Notes: generated by a model not told the origin, from the letters alone. A stretch of DNA of 64,000 nucleotides from JASHUC01 sp963849095 (GCA_963849095.1 CAWKGA010000010.1:186001-250000), one strand, 5' to 3'; counted from the stretch's first letter, positions 1 to 11,997 are shown. A program made the numbers and translations.

Positions 1-1556
1 CTCACGGTCGCATCGTTCAGCGATTCGGCGAGCGCGCGCACGAGCGGGACCGGCCCCTCATCCTGGCGGGTGTAGTTCCTCGGCTTCCAGAGCTTGCCGT
101 TCGAGAGCTTGACGGTGACCGGCTCGTCATCGACGATGGTCGTCGCGTTGTAGCGGCCGGTCTCGAGCGCGGCGAGATAGACGAATGGCTTCACCAGCGA
201 ACCGATCTGCCGGCGTCCGTCGAGCGCGCGGTTGAACCCGTCGTAGCTCGAATCCCGGCCGCCGACGACAGCGATGACGTCACCGCTCTGAGGCGCGGTA
301 ACGACGACCGCTCCCTCCAGCCCAGCGCTGTTGTCCCGCCGCCGACGCATGCGATCGAGCCGGCCGAGCTGGTTGTCGAGGATCTGCTCGGCATCCGCCT
401 GTACTCGAGGATCGAGATTGGTGAAGACCTCGAGTCCGGCCTCGGTGAGATCCTGTTCGCGGTAATCGCGGCGCAGCGTGCGGCGGACCAGATCGAGGTA
501 GGCCGGGTAGTAGGCGCCGGCGGTCTTGGCCGTGATTCCGAGGGGCTGAGCCTGCGCGAGCCGCGCCTCGATCTCGGAGACGACGTGCTGCTCCACCAGC
601 TCGTCGAGCACGAGATTGCGGTGGTTGAAGGCCCGGTCAGGATGTCGCCGGGGGTCATAGTAGGACGGGCCCCGGACCAGCGCGACGAGCGTGGCGATTT
701 CCCGCAGATCGAGCTCCGACAGCGGCTTGCCGAAGTAGAACTCCGAGGCGAGGCCGAAGCCGTTGATCGCCCGGTCGCCGTCCTGTCCCAGGTGGATCTC
801 GTTGATGTAGGCGTTCATGAGATCCGCCTTGCTGAAGTGCTCATCGAGCGAGATCGCCATGATCGCCTCGCGGATCTTGCGGGAGGCGGTGCGCTGCGTC
901 GTCAAGAAGTAGCTCCGCGCGAGCTGCTGGGTGAGCGTGCTGCCGCCCTGATCCAACCGGCGCGCGCGGATATCGAACCACAGCGCCCGAAGGATGCCGA
1001 CGAGATTGACGCCGCGATTGGTATCGAAGTTCCGGTCTTCCACGGCCTTCAGCGCCGCCGGCAGGAGCGGCGGCACCTCAGCCGGCGTGACGATGATGCG
1101 GTCCTCTCCATGGATGGGGAAGATGCTGCCGATCAGCAGCGGATCGAGGCGGATGATGGGCACCGCCTGGCCCCTGCCATCGCGCAGGCTCGTGATGGCC
1201 CCGTCCGCGGTGGCGATGGAGAGCAGCTCGGCGGGCCGCGCCTGGTCCGCGAAGCGCGTGGCGCGCAGGCCCACGTCGATCTCCCCGCCGACGCGGCGGT
1301 AGGTCCCCGTGCGAACGACATCGTCGACACGGCGATAGGCGAGACGCTGCAGCTCGGTCTCCACGTCGTTGCCGGAGAGCGGCAAGCCCACGTACAGCTC
1401 GAGAGGTGCGGCGTAGACCTGGGCGGGCAGCGTCCAGCGGCGTCCTTCGAATTGTGTCACGACCATGCGGTTGAGCCGCATGACGTACACCGCCGCAGCG
1501 ATGGCGCCGACCGCGGCGAGCAACAGACCCGGGATGATCAGCCGGCGGACTTTCAC
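1..1556 (-). CDS. mrcB: Penicillin-binding protein 1B (bifunctional glycosyltransferase/transpeptidase), C-terminus cut by window edge
   Basis: Class A PBP that polymerises lipid II and cross-links peptidoglycan in the periplasm, anchored in the inner membrane. 518 residues are visible. An N-terminal membrane segment lies at about residues 6-25. The GT51 domain has the EDRNF motif at 173-177 with the catalytic Glu, GGSTLTQQ at 204-211, and a stretch around 254-277 (HLGQDGDRAINGFG) very like E. coli PBP1B. The transpeptidase domain begins after about 400, with SLVK at 453-456 (acylated Ser453) and SLN at 512-514; the KTG box lies beyond the edge. The start is a GTG one base after the TGA of the lysine biosynthesis gene upstream, so the two are probably cotranscribed. 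Both supply peptidoglycan: one makes diaminopimelate and lysine, the other builds the wall. Confidence 0.93.
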   Translation of the reverse strand, partial: MKVRRLIIPGLLLAAVGAIAAAVYVMRLNRMVVTQFEGRRWTLPAQVYAAPLELYVGLPLSGNDVETELQRLAYRRVDDVVRTGTYRRVGGEIDVGLRATRFADQARPAELLSIATADGAITSLRDGRGQAVPIIRLDPLLIGSIFPIHGEDRIIVTPAEVPPLLPAALKAVEDRNFDTNRGVNLVGILRALWFDIRARRLDQGGSTLTQQLARSYFLTTQRTASRKIREAIMAISLDEHFSKADLMNAYINEIHLGQDGDRAINGFGLASEFYFGKPLSELDLREIATLVALVRGPSYYDPRRHPDRAFNHRNLVLDELVEQHVVSEIEARLAQAQPLGITAKTAGAYYPAYLDLVRRTLRRDYREQDLTEAGLEVFTNLDPRVQADAEQILDNQLGRLDRMRRRRDNSAGLEGAVVVTAPQSGDVIAVVGGRDSSYDGFNRALDGRRQIGSLVKPFVYLAALETGRYNATTIVDDEPVTVKLSNGKLWKPRNYTRQDEGPVPLVRALAESLNDATV

Positions 1557-1557
1557 G

Positions 1558-4140
1558 TCAGATACAGATTTCCTCGGCGGGCTCCCGCAGATTGTACCGC
1601 GAGCTCATCGCATGCCCGTACGCTCCCGCGTTCGCAATGGCGAGGATATCCCCTTCCCGCGCCGCAGGCAGCACCCGGTCATGGCCCAGGCTGTCGCCGC
1701 TCTCGCAGATCGGGCCGACGACGTTCACGAGCTCGGTGTCCGCCCCGCCGAGCCGCGTGAGATTCACGATCTCGTGATAGGCCCCGTAGAGGGCCGGGCG
1801 GATGAGCGAGTTCATGCCCGTCGCGACGCCGACGTACTTGAGATCGCCCTTCGTCTTGATCTGCGTCACGCGTGCGAGCAGGACGCCGGCCGCCGCGATG
1901 AGATAGCGCCCCGACTCGAGCCACAGGTCGAGGCGCGGATGGGCCACCTTGATGCGCCCGAGCGCGGCATCGAGCTTCTCGAGGTCGAGAGCAGGCTGCT
2001 CGGCGCGCTCGGGGACGCCGAGGCCGCCCCCCACGTCGAGGACTCGCACCTCGGGAAAGCGCTGGGCAATCTCGGCGAGCAGCAAGCCGCTCTGCTCCCA
2101 GCTCGACACGTCGAAAATGCCGCTGCCGCTGTGCGCGTGCAAGCCGACGACGTGCACGTCGGAGCGGAGCGCGAGCTCGCCGAGCGCGTCGAGCTCCGCG
2201 ACGGGCACGCCGAACTTGGAGTGCACGCCGGCGGTCCGCACGTGACGATGGTGTCCGCGGCCGATGCCCGTGTCGATGCGCACGAACACCTGCCGCCCCG
2301 CGAAGAGGTCGTGCCACGCCCGCAGCGGATAGAGGCCATCGAGCGTCACGCGCACCTGCCTCTCGAGCGCCCAGGCGTACTCCTCCCGGCTCGCGAAGCT
2401 CGGTGTGTAAAGGATGCGCTCCCGGGCGATCTCGGGAACGACCTCGAGCAGTCGCTCGACCTCGCCGCGCGACACGCAGTCGAAATCGAGGCCCGCGGCA
2501 TGCAGCTCCCGCAGCACCTCACGGTGGGGATTGGCCTTCATGGCGTACAGCACGCGGGCGATGGAGGTGAGGGCGCGCAGGCGTTGGGCCGCGCCGCGCA
2601 CGGTCTCCAGGTCGTAGACGAATGCCGCCTGGCGCTCACCGAACGCCCGGAGGAGCTCGGCGCGCTTGCGCGACCACCAGGGCGCCGGCTGGGGAGCCTC
2701 GGCGTCCGGCTGCGCGAAGAGCCGCTCCCAGGTGGGCCCGAGCACACGGTCGCCCGGGCCGGGCCGGATCAAGAGCTCGTGCAGCTGGTCGACGAGCCGG
2801 TCGCCCTGGCTCTCATCCACCACGAACGTGAAGTTCAGGTCGTTCGCGGCCTGGCTGACGAGGTAGATCTTTTGCTCCGCAAACAGCTCGAAGGCTTCCC
2901 CGAGCCGATGCAGGATCGCGCGGATGTTGCGTCCGACGAGACTCACGGACGCGCACGGCCCGATCAGCTCCGCCCGGCAGATCCTCGAGAGATCGGTGAG
3001 GACGTGGTCGAGCGTCTCGGCGTCGAGCGTGTTGGCCGCCGGATCGAGCGTGACGGTGACGTTGGTCTCGGACGTGGAGACGAGGTCCACCGACAGTCCG
3101 TGGTCCTTGAAGACCTGGAAGGCGTCGGCGAGGAAGCCGACCTGATGCCACATGCCGGGGCTGTCCATCGCGACGAGCGTGATGCCCTTCTTGATGCACA
3201 CCGCCTTCACCTGGGCGGATCCGCCCGCCGCGGGGCCGATCACGGTTCCCTCGAGGTCGGGGGTCTGGGTCGCGTAAACGTGCAACGGGATCTGGTACTG
3301 CCGCACGGGCAGGAGGCAGCGCGGATGCAGCACCTTCGCGCCGTTGCTCGCGATCTCCTGAGCCTCGTCATAGTGCAGCGCGCGCAGCAGCCGCGCCGTC
3401 GGCGTCGAGCGCGGGTTCGCGCTGAAGAGGCCTGGGACATCGGTCCAGATCTCGAGCCGCCGCGCCTCGAGCTTCGCCGCGAGGTACGCGGCCGAGGTGT
3501 CCGATCCTCCCCGGCCGAGCAGGACGGTGTTGCCGTCTCCGTCACTCGCGATGAACCCCTGCGTGACGAGCACCGGCGCAAGGCGGGAGAGCCGCTCCTG
3601 AAGTTCGGGGTCCGGCGCAAACCCGCACGTCGCAGAGAGCACGCTCGCCTTGGCAGATGCGCCTCGGCGCGTCTCGGCCCGCAGCAGCGTGCGCGCATCG
3701 AGCCATTCGACTCCAAGCCCCTGCTCGCGCAGGAACCGAGCACCGAGATCGGTGGCCATCAGCTCGCCGGCCGCCATCACTCGCGCGCGGATGCGATCAC
3801 TCACCTCGCCGACCAGCGCGAGACCCGCCGCAATCTGGCCGAGCTCGGCGAAATGCCGCTCGAGCTCGGGGCCGAGGGTGATGCCGAGCTCGGATGCGAG
3901 CGCCCGGTGCCGCGCCTCGATGCCCGACAGCACCTCGGCCTCACCGCCCCGTAGGGCCGACTCCAGCAGCTTCTCCAACCTGTCGGTGATTCCGGTGAGG
4001 GCCGAGTGCACGATGAGCACGCGCTGGCCCTCGGCCTGGCGGGCCGCGGTAACCTTTGCGATGTTGCGCCAGTTCGCGAGCGACGAGACGCTCGTGCCCC
4101 CGAACTTCAGGACGCTCCACGCGGAATCCTTGCGTGCCAC
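1558..4140 (-). CDS. lysC-lysA: Bifunctional aspartate kinase / diaminopimelate decarboxylase
   Basis: An 860-residue fusion carrying the first and last steps of the diaminopimelate-lysine pathway. The N-terminal aspartokinase has KFGGTS at 12-17 and GRGGSDTSA at 210-218, followed by ACT-type regulatory sequence at about 310-470. The C-terminal half is a PLP-dependent fold-III decarboxylase with YAMKAN at 533-538 (Lys535 expected to bind PLP), GLHAHSGSG near 666-674 and CESGD at 812-816. The start is GTG at 4140. The fusion is known from Xanthomonadales and related gammaproteobacteria. The ACT region suggests feedback control of the kinase by end product, which in the fusion would also affect lysine output. 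The frame is intact throughout. Confidence 0.95.
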   Translation of the reverse strand: MARKDSAWSVLKFGGTSVSSLANWRNIAKVTAARQAEGQRVLIVHSALTGITDRLEKLLESALRGGEAEVLSGIEARHRALASELGITLGPELERHFAELGQIAAGLALVGEVSDRIRARVMAAGELMATDLGARFLREQGLGVEWLDARTLLRAETRRGASAKASVLSATCGFAPDPELQERLSRLAPVLVTQGFIASDGDGNTVLLGRGGSDTSAAYLAAKLEARRLEIWTDVPGLFSANPRSTPTARLLRALHYDEAQEIASNGAKVLHPRCLLPVRQYQIPLHVYATQTPDLEGTVIGPAAGGSAQVKAVCIKKGITLVAMDSPGMWHQVGFLADAFQVFKDHGLSVDLVSTSETNVTVTLDPAANTLDAETLDHVLTDLSRICRAELIGPCASVSLVGRNIRAILHRLGEAFELFAEQKIYLVSQAANDLNFTFVVDESQGDRLVDQLHELLIRPGPGDRVLGPTWERLFAQPDAEAPQPAPWWSRKRAELLRAFGERQAAFVYDLETVRGAAQRLRALTSIARVLYAMKANPHREVLRELHAAGLDFDCVSRGEVERLLEVVPEIARERILYTPSFASREEYAWALERQVRVTLDGLYPLRAWHDLFAGRQVFVRIDTGIGRGHHRHVRTAGVHSKFGVPVAELDALGELALRSDVHVVGLHAHSGSGIFDVSSWEQSGLLLAEIAQRFPEVRVLDVGGGLGVPERAEQPALDLEKLDAALGRIKVAHPRLDLWLESGRYLIAAAGVLLARVTQIKTKGDLKYVGVATGMNSLIRPALYGAYHEIVNLTRLGGADTELVNVVGPICESGDSLGHDRVLPAAREGDILAIANAGAYGHAMSSRYNLREPAEEICI

Positions 4141-4200
4141 TTGAAGGTGCCTCGCTGCGCAGTTGACCCGGGCGGCAAGCCGTCTCAGGAAGGGATCGGC

Positions 4201-4416
4201 TTACACCTCGTCATCGAAGATGTCGCGCAGGTCCTTCTCGAGCTTGCGGTCGGCGAGCACCTCTTCGAGCTTGCTCCACGCGGCTTTGCCACGCTTGCCC
4301 TGGTTGCGCACCCGCTTGTCCACCCGGTCGAGCAGGCGGTCGTAGTCGGTCCCATCCTCCGGAGGAGTGAGGAACTCATCGTCCAAATCGAAGCTTTCGT
4401 TATCGCGCTCTGACAT
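4201..4416 (-). CDS. Small acidic protein, PA3496-like (tentative)
   Basis: 71 residues, highly charged. The N-terminal half is acidic (DLDDEFLTPPEDG). The C-terminal half is basic-helical, with KLEEVLADRKLEKDLRDIF ending in an acidic tail. The arrangement of a helical K/R-rich segment followed by a short acidic end resembles the PA3496 family of putative envelope-integrity proteins, but this is from pattern memory only. There is no signal peptide or membrane segment. It lies 60 bp upstream of the lysC-lysA start on the same strand. No strong Shine-Dalgarno is visible before the ATG. Confidence 0.65.
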   Translation of the reverse strand: MSERDNESFDLDDEFLTPPEDGTDYDRLLDRVDKRVRNQGKRGKAAWSKLEEVLADRKLEKDLRDIFDDEV

Positions 4417-4485
4417 CGCTCGAAGTCTGATTTTCCTAACTAGATCAAAGCTTAAGGCACAAGGTAGCGCCCGCAGGAGGGCGAA

Positions 4486-5349
4486 CTATAACGGATTCGC
4501 GCCGCCAAGCAAGTGCTCGGCACCCTCGTCAACCGTCACGCGCGCCTCGGGGCCGACCGCGAGCGCGGCGGCGGCGTTTCCCTCTGCCTGAGCGATCTCG
4601 AGCACCTCGAAGGAATTGATGAGCGCGAGCAGCTCACCGGGTCGGACGTCGCCGTACGTGCGCCGCAAGCGCAGCGTCTTCCCCGCGATGTGGACGCGCG
4701 GGTTCTCGAAGGAGTGGAGCTGCGCCGCGTCGATGTCGGTGATGAGATTGCCGAAATGATCGACCGTGACGACCGAGCCGTTGACGGCGCCCGGCCGGCT
4801 GCCGAGCTCGCTATCGTCGGCCGAGGCCGGAGTCACGGCCGAGGCCAAGCTCTGCACACGAACGCCGAGAGTTGCGGGCAGATAGCGGCCCGCGGCGAGA
4901 TCGGCAGCAACCGGGGCAAAGATGTCGCGTCCGTGAAAGGTCGAGCTCACGCGATGGATGCCGAGCTCGGCGAGTCTCGGCGCCGCGAGCCGCACCACCT
5001 CGGCCCGCGGATGGCGCGCGTGACAGAGCGTGAGCAGGCCGTTGTCGGGAGCGAGCAGCAAGTGGCCGCGCGCAGCCATGCACAAGATCCCGCGATCGGT
5101 GCCGACGCCGGGATCGACGACTGCGACGTGAACCGTGCCGGACGGAAAGTACTCGAAGCACCGGGACAGCCAGAACCCCGCCACCCCCGGCCGATGGGCG
5201 GGGACCTCGTGAGTGAGGTCGACGATCCGCGCGGCCGGGAAGCGGGAGAGGATGCAGCCCTTCATGACCCCGACGAAGGGGTCCGCGAGCCCGAAGTCGG
5301 TCGTGAGCGTGATGACTCCCGACGGCTGGAATTCGGCCATGGCGGCCAT
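4486..5349 (-). CDS. SAM hydrolase / SAM hydroxide adenosyltransferase family protein (DUF62)
   Basis: 287 residues. The N-terminus has the family signature TLTTDFGLADPFVGVMKG, followed by DLTHEVPAH and VDPGVGTDRGIL, all hallmarks of the DUF62/chlorinase-fluorinase fold. Non-halogenating members hydrolyse S-adenosylmethionine to adenosine and methionine, and that is the likely reaction here. There is no signal peptide, so it is cytoplasmic. The gene starts 18 bp after the lon stop and is probably cotranscribed with lon. A second ATG three codons in (5340) is an equally good start. The physiological role of the family is poorly known. Confidence 0.85.
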   Translation of the reverse strand: MAAMAEFQPSGVITLTTDFGLADPFVGVMKGCILSRFPAARIVDLTHEVPAHRPGVAGFWLSRCFEYFPSGTVHVAVVDPGVGTDRGILCMAARGHLLLAPDNGLLTLCHARHPRAEVVRLAAPRLAELGIHRVSSTFHGRDIFAPVAADLAAGRYLPATLGVRVQSLASAVTPASADDSELGSRPGAVNGSVVTVDHFGNLITDIDAAQLHSFENPRVHIAGKTLRLRRTYGDVRPGELLALINSFEVLEIAQAEGNAAAALAVGPEARVTVDEGAEHLLGGANPL

Positions 5350-5367
5350 CTTGTCGCCGGGCCGGCC

Positions 5368-7709
<2,342 letters not shown>

Positions 7710-7710
<1 letters not shown>

Positions 7711-8177
7711 CACCGGCTCCTCGCGAGTCTCAGCGTGAGGCAACCGTCGGCCAAGCGACGCTCGACGACGGCGTACCGGCCGCTCGCGAGCTCCACCTGG
7801 CGCTCGAAGCGCCCATACGGGATCTCCAGGCGCCGAATCCGCAAAGTAGCAAGCTCCGGGGGCAGCGGGCGCTCGGCGCTGATGGTGATGACTCCGTTCG
7901 CAGCGATCTGAACCGCGACGCTCTCCGGATGGACTCCGGGCAGCGCGACCGAAATGACGATCTCCGACTCACCCTCGAGAACATCCGCCGGCGGCTCCCA
8001 GAGCGGCTGGGCGGACCGAGCCGCGCAAAGCCCGTAGAACTGGCTACGCCGGCGCTCGGCCTGCTCCAGGGCAAGCAGCGCCTCGTCCCACATCCAGGCA
8101 ATACGATTGATCGACCTCACGGGCGGCCACTCCTGAAGCTCAGCGCACAGGGACTGATATGGGCGGACTCGCACCAT
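7710..8177 (-). CDS. Hsp20/alpha-crystallin family small heat-shock protein
   Basis: 155 residues. An N-terminal variable arm (about 1-60) is followed by an alpha-crystallin-like domain (about 60-150) with EIVISVALPGVHPESVAVQI and a late strand ending in LTLRLAR. The C-terminal IXI tail seen in many sHSPs is missing; the protein stops right after the last strand. It is an ATP-independent holdase that would hand clients to refolding machinery or to Lon, encoded next with a TGATG overlap. The ATG at 8177 gives the only start that keeps the protein to family length. Confidence 0.85.
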
Positions 8178-8265
8178 TGCAAGGCGCAGCGAGGCCACGA
8201 GCGAAACGGAACGAGCGGCGCCGGGAGGGTCGCCGGCGCCCGGTGGAGAAGAGAGCGGGCTCGCG

Positions 8266-8487
8266 TCAACCGGTGGGAGGGCCGCCCGCCGCAACAGGCC
8301 CGCTCGCCGCGGGGAGAGGCTCGATCGCCGGCTCGCCGCGCGAGGGACGGGCCGCGAGGACCGCGTCGTGATAGACGTACCAGTCCACGCACCCGTAGGC
8401 CACATCCGGATCGACACCTGTGAGATCGCGGAGCATGGGCCACAGTCCGAGTGCGGGTCGAAGTGAAATCACGCTGTTCCTCTGCAT
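8266..8487 (-). CDS. Hypothetical small protein between transaldolase and hsp20
   Basis: 73 residues, unrecognised. The ORF is supported by a strong Shine-Dalgarno (GGAGGTGG) six to seven bases before the ATG at 8487 and by its position in a same-strand run (transaldolase, this ORF, hsp20, lon). The first 45 residues look folded (aromatic-rich, VDWYVYHDAVLAARP) and the tail is Ala/Pro/Gly-rich. There is no signal peptide, membrane helix or metal-binding motif. Function unknown; a stress-related accessory protein is only a context guess. Confidence 0.6.
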   Translation of the reverse strand: MQRNSVISLRPALGLWPMLRDLTGVDPDVAYGCVDWYVYHDAVLAARPSRGEPAIEPLPAASGPVAAGGPPTG

Positions 8488-8588
8488 GAGCCACCTCCAC
8501 TCCCGACGTCCCGCCGGGGAAACCCGTCGAGGATGGCACTGCGCGCTGCTGCTGTCCACGCCGAAATGCGTCCCCGAGCAGCCGGCGG

Positions 8589-9695
8589 CTACCCGCGCCT
8601 CTGCCCTAGCCAGCGCTGAAGCCGGTCGAACGGCTCGGCGAACTTGCGCACGCCTTCGTCTTCGAGCTGCTGCATCGCCTTCCCGAGATCGATGCCGAGC
8701 GTTGCAAGCTCGCGCATGACGCGAGTCGCCTCCTCGCGGAACGAGGCGAGCCCGGCTCCGCCCTTGCCGTGGTCGCGATAAGCGGCGAGCGTCTCGAGCG
8801 GCATGGTGTTGACGGTCTCCCCGGCAATCACGTCCTCGACGTACTTGGTGTCGCTGTAACGAGGGTCCTTCGTGGACGTGGAAGCCCACAGCAACCTCTG
8901 AGGGTGCGCGCCGCGCCGCGCGAGATCGCGCCAGCGCTCGGACGTGACGACCTCGCGGTGCAGGTCGTACGCTTTGGCCGCGAGAGCCGTAGCAGCACGC
9001 CCCCGCAGCGCCCGTGCCTCGCCCCGGCCCTGCCCGGCGTGCTCATCGAGCAGGCGGTCAACGAGGGTGTCGATGCGGCTCAGGAAGAAGCTCGCGACCG
9101 AGGCGATGTTGCGGATGTCGCCGCCGCGCTGCACGCGCTGCTCGAGCCCGGCGAGATAGGCGTCAGCCACTTGCCGGTAGCGTTCCGGCGAGAAGAGCAG
9201 GGTTACGTTGACGTTGACTCCGTCGGCGATGAGCGAGCGGATCGCGGCGAGCCCGGGCGCCGTGCCAGGCACCTTGATCATGACGTTGTCGCGCTCGAGG
9301 CGGCCCCACAACCGGCGTCCCTCCGCCACGGTGGCCGCAGTGTCGTATGCGAGGTGGGGCGAGACCTCGAGGCTCACGAAGCCGTCGCTGCTCTCGGCGC
9401 GCTGGTAAACGGGCCGGAAAAGGTCCGCTGCCCGCCTCATGTCGTCGATGACGATCAGTTCATAGAGCTCGGCGCCGTGAGCCACCTTCGGCAGGAGCTC
9501 TGCGACGGCGGGCTGGTACTCGACCTGGGTCATGATGGCGTTGGCGAAGATCGCGGGATTCGAGGTGAGGCCCGAGAGTCCGTCCGCCTCGATCATCCGG
9601 GCGAGGGTCCCGTCGGTCAGCATGCGCCGGTGGATGTCGTCGACCCACACGCTCTGCCCGCGCGCGCGCAGCCTCAGCAATGGATTCCCGTCCAT
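8589..9695 (-). CDS. tal: Transaldolase
   Basis: 368 residues, the longer transaldolase type found in cyanobacteria, actinobacteria and some proteobacteria. Key segments are GLTSNPAIF at 42-50, the Schiff-base Lys141 in NVMIKVPGT, and NVTLLFSPERY. It transfers dihydroxyacetone units between sugar phosphates in the non-oxidative pentose phosphate pathway, in the cytoplasm. The ATG at 9695 is preceded by GGAGGTGAG at ideal spacing, so I prefer it to a GTG four codons upstream. It sits 31 bp after the alcohol dehydrogenase stop on the same strand. Confidence 0.93.
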   Translation of the reverse strand: MDGNPLLRLRARGQSVWVDDIHRRMLTDGTLARMIEADGLSGLTSNPAIFANAIMTQVEYQPAVAELLPKVAHGAELYELIVIDDMRRAADLFRPVYQRAESSDGFVSLEVSPHLAYDTAATVAEGRRLWGRLERDNVMIKVPGTAPGLAAIRSLIADGVNVNVTLLFSPERYRQVADAYLAGLEQRVQRGGDIRNIASVASFFLSRIDTLVDRLLDEHAGQGRGEARALRGRAATALAAKAYDLHREVVTSERWRDLARRGAHPQRLLWASTSTKDPRYSDTKYVEDVIAGETVNTMPLETLAAYRDHGKGGAGLASFREEATRVMRELATLGIDLGKAMQQLEDEGVRKFAEPFDRLQRWLGQRRG

Positions 9696-9726
9696 ACTCA
9701 CCTCCACTTCGCCTCGATACGGCGGC

Positions 9727-10728
9727 TCATCGAAGCAAATCTTGCGCCCGCGGCACGAGCACGGCGGCGCCTTGCAGCTGCCCCGCGCGCAGCCTCTGCA
9801 GGGCGACGTTCGCCTGGTCGAGCGGAAAGATCTCGACGCTCGGCACGAGCGGCACGGCTGCCGCGACGTGCATGAACTCGGCGGCGTCCGCGCGCGTGAG
9901 ATTGGCCACGGAGCAGATCGAGCGCTCGCCCCAGAGCAGACTGTAGGGGAAGCTTGGAATGTCGCTCATGTGAACGCCGGCGCAGACGACCCGGCCGCCC
10001 TTGCGAACCGCCGCGAGCGCCGCCGGCACGAGCGCGCCCACGGCCGCAAAGACGATCACGGCATCGAGCGGCTGAGGCGGTGCCTCGTCGGAGCCGCCGG
10101 CCCAGGCGGCGCCGAGGCTGCGAGCGAATTGCTGCGCGGCGAGGTCGCCCGGACGCGTGAAGGCGAACACCTGGCGGCCTTCGGCGCGCGCAACCTGCGC
10201 GAGCAGATGCGCCGCGGCGCCGAACCCGTACAGCCCGAGAGTGCCCTCGCCCGCCATCCGGTAGGCGCGGTAGCCGATCAGCCCGGCGCAGAGCAGCGGC
10301 GCGGCTTGCGTGTCCGAGTAACGCGCCGGAACCGTGCAGCAGTACCGGGCATCGGCCACGGCGTACTCCGCATAGCCGCCATCGAGCGTGTAGCCAGTGA
10401 AGCGAGCGCGGTCGCACAGGTTCTCGAAGCCGCCCCGGCAATGGGAGCAGACTCCGCACGTGTCCCCGAGCCAGGGCACTCCCACTCGGTCGCCCACGCG
10501 GAAGCGCTTGACGCCGTTGCCGATCCGCTCGATCCGTCCGACGATCTCGTGGCCAGGAATGATCGGAAAGGCAATCGCGGGCAACTCGCCGTCCAGGACA
10601 TGCAGATCGGTGCGGCAGACCCCGCAGGCGAGCACTTTCACGAGAATCTCGAGGGCGCCAGGCTCCCGCACCGCCACCTGATCCGCGAGAAGCGGCGATC
10701 CGGCGGCATGCGCGCGCATGGCAAGCAT
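9727..10728 (-). CDS. Zinc-dependent alcohol dehydrogenase family protein
   Basis: 333 residues, MDR superfamily. Catalytic zinc ligands are in CGVCRTDLH (Cys38) and GHE (His60). A structural zinc lobe has Cys at 91, 94, 97 and 105. A Rossmann glycine motif follows in LGLYGFGAAAHLLAQ. It probably oxidises or reduces alcohols and aldehydes with NAD(P) in the cytoplasm; the substrate cannot be read from sequence. The start could be ATG 10728 or ATG 10719. It lies 16 bp downstream of the L,D-transpeptidase stop and 31 bp upstream of transaldolase, so all three may share a transcript. Confidence 0.88.
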   Translation of the reverse strand: MLAMRAHAAGSPLLADQVAVREPGALEILVKVLACGVCRTDLHVLDGELPAIAFPIIPGHEIVGRIERIGNGVKRFRVGDRVGVPWLGDTCGVCSHCRGGFENLCDRARFTGYTLDGGYAEYAVADARYCCTVPARYSDTQAAPLLCAGLIGYRAYRMAGEGTLGLYGFGAAAHLLAQVARAEGRQVFAFTRPGDLAAQQFARSLGAAWAGGSDEAPPQPLDAVIVFAAVGALVPAALAAVRKGGRVVCAGVHMSDIPSFPYSLLWGERSICSVANLTRADAAEFMHVAAAVPLVPSVEIFPLDQANVALQRLRAGQLQGAAVLVPRAQDLLR

Positions 10729-10744
10729 GGCTGTCCGGCCGGCG

Positions 10745-11800
10745 TCAGAGCGCCCTATGCTCCGCCGAGGCCGGCGGCGGGCCTGCCGGCGGTGCCTGCG
10801 GCTCGGAGGAAGCCGCCGGCGGGGGCTCGCCGGCCGGGCCGGCATCCGCCTCGAGTCCGACGGTCGCCGGAATGCCGTTTGCCGTCTTCAAGGTCTCCAC
10901 CGCGTAGTCCCAGTCGATGGCGGCGGTCGTCTGGCCGAGGGCGTCGTTGAGCAGTTGCTCGAACTGCGCGATCTGCGGCTGAACGGTCTGGCCCTGGTCA
11001 TCGACCGGCGGGTGCACCTCGAGGAGCAGCTGCCCGTCGATATAGGCGACCTTGACCGGGTCGTTGATGAGGTAAACCTTCGTGCCGACGCGCACGGTCG
11101 GGAAGAGCGCCGCCACGTCCTCCGGATACATGCGGATGCATCCATGCGTCACGGGCATGCCGACGGCGAGCGGGTTGTTGGTGCCGTGAATGAGGTAGTC
11201 GCCGGGCCGCACGTCGAGGCGCATGGCGAAGTCGCCGAGCGGGTTGTCGGGGCCGGGCGGAACGACCTTCGGCAGCGGATCTCCATTCGCCAAGTGCTCC
11301 TTGAGGATGGACGCTGGCGGATACCAGGACGGATGCCGGATCTTCTGGATGACGTGCGTCTCACCGAGCGGTGTCTTCCAGTCCATCCGGCCGATGCTGA
11401 CCGGGTAAGTGACCACCACGCGCTTGCCGTGGATCGGCTTCGGATAGTAGTACAGCCGGTGCTCGGGAATATTGACCACGATGCCCTCGCGCGGACCCGG
11501 GGGCAGGATCCGGCGGCCGGGGATCACGATGGGAGTCCCCGCGCCGGGGAGCCACGGATCGACGCCGGGATTCGCGCGGGTGATCTCCTCCGACCCGACG
11601 CCGTACTGGCGCGCGAGGTCGTAGAGGGTGTCCTCGTAACGAGTCTTGAGATGCACATCCTCGCCGACGACCTGAGTCGAATCGCCCGAGCCGAGGTCGT
11701 AGACGGCGGCCGAGCTCGGGACAGAGGCGATCGAGAGCGCAAACGCGGCGAGGGGAGGACCGACCCATCGGAGGCAGGAGGATGAGGTGGGAGAACGCAT
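10745..11800 (-). CDS. L,D-transpeptidase with LysM domain (YkuD family, ErfK/YbiS-like)
   Basis: 351 residues. A signal peptide (about 1-32, cut near SSAA) is followed by a LysM-like peptidoglycan-binding segment at about 50-96 and a YkuD domain from about 105. The active-site motif THGCIRM puts the nucleophile at Cys221, with His205 and His219. Such enzymes make 3-3 cross-links or attach outer-membrane lipoproteins to peptidoglycan. A Pro/Ala-rich tail ends the protein. A longer frame exists upstream, but ATG 11800 is the one that exposes the signal peptide. Confidence 0.92.
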   Translation of the reverse strand: MRSPTSSSCLRWVGPPLAAFALSIASVPSSAAVYDLGSGDSTQVVGEDVHLKTRYEDTLYDLARQYGVGSEEITRANPGVDPWLPGAGTPIVIPGRRILPPGPREGIVVNIPEHRLYYYPKPIHGKRVVVTYPVSIGRMDWKTPLGETHVIQKIRHPSWYPPASILKEHLANGDPLPKVVPPGPDNPLGDFAMRLDVRPGDYLIHGTNNPLAVGMPVTHGCIRMYPEDVAALFPTVRVGTKVYLINDPVKVAYIDGQLLLEVHPPVDDQGQTVQPQIAQFEQLLNDALGQTTAAIDWDYAVETLKTANGIPATVGLEADAGPAGEPPPAASSEPQAPPAGPPPASAEHRAL

Positions 11801-11997
11801 CGCAGAAGAGGACTCGCAGCGCGGCGTGGATCTTGCAGGCTTGCGGACATTATCGGGCGGATTGAGGACGAGTGTGCCCTGGAACCGCGCAAATGCGAAG
11901 TGGCTCAACAAAACACCCCCCGCTGTCCGGCGCACAATGCCGCTACATTCGGCACGCGTCTTGCTCAACTCGAGCATACGCTCAACGGGAGCCGTGC

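Noticed and set aside
1465..3954. 829-residue plus-strand open frame opposite lysC-lysA
   Set aside because: It mirrors the codon structure of the real minus-strand gene, has no domain I recognise and is rich in Arg/His/Glu as antisense frames of GC-rich genes are.
4466..4485. Short CGCCC/GGGCG hairpin downstream of the SAM hydrolase gene
   Set aside because: Only five base pairs and no T-run; too weak to call a terminator.
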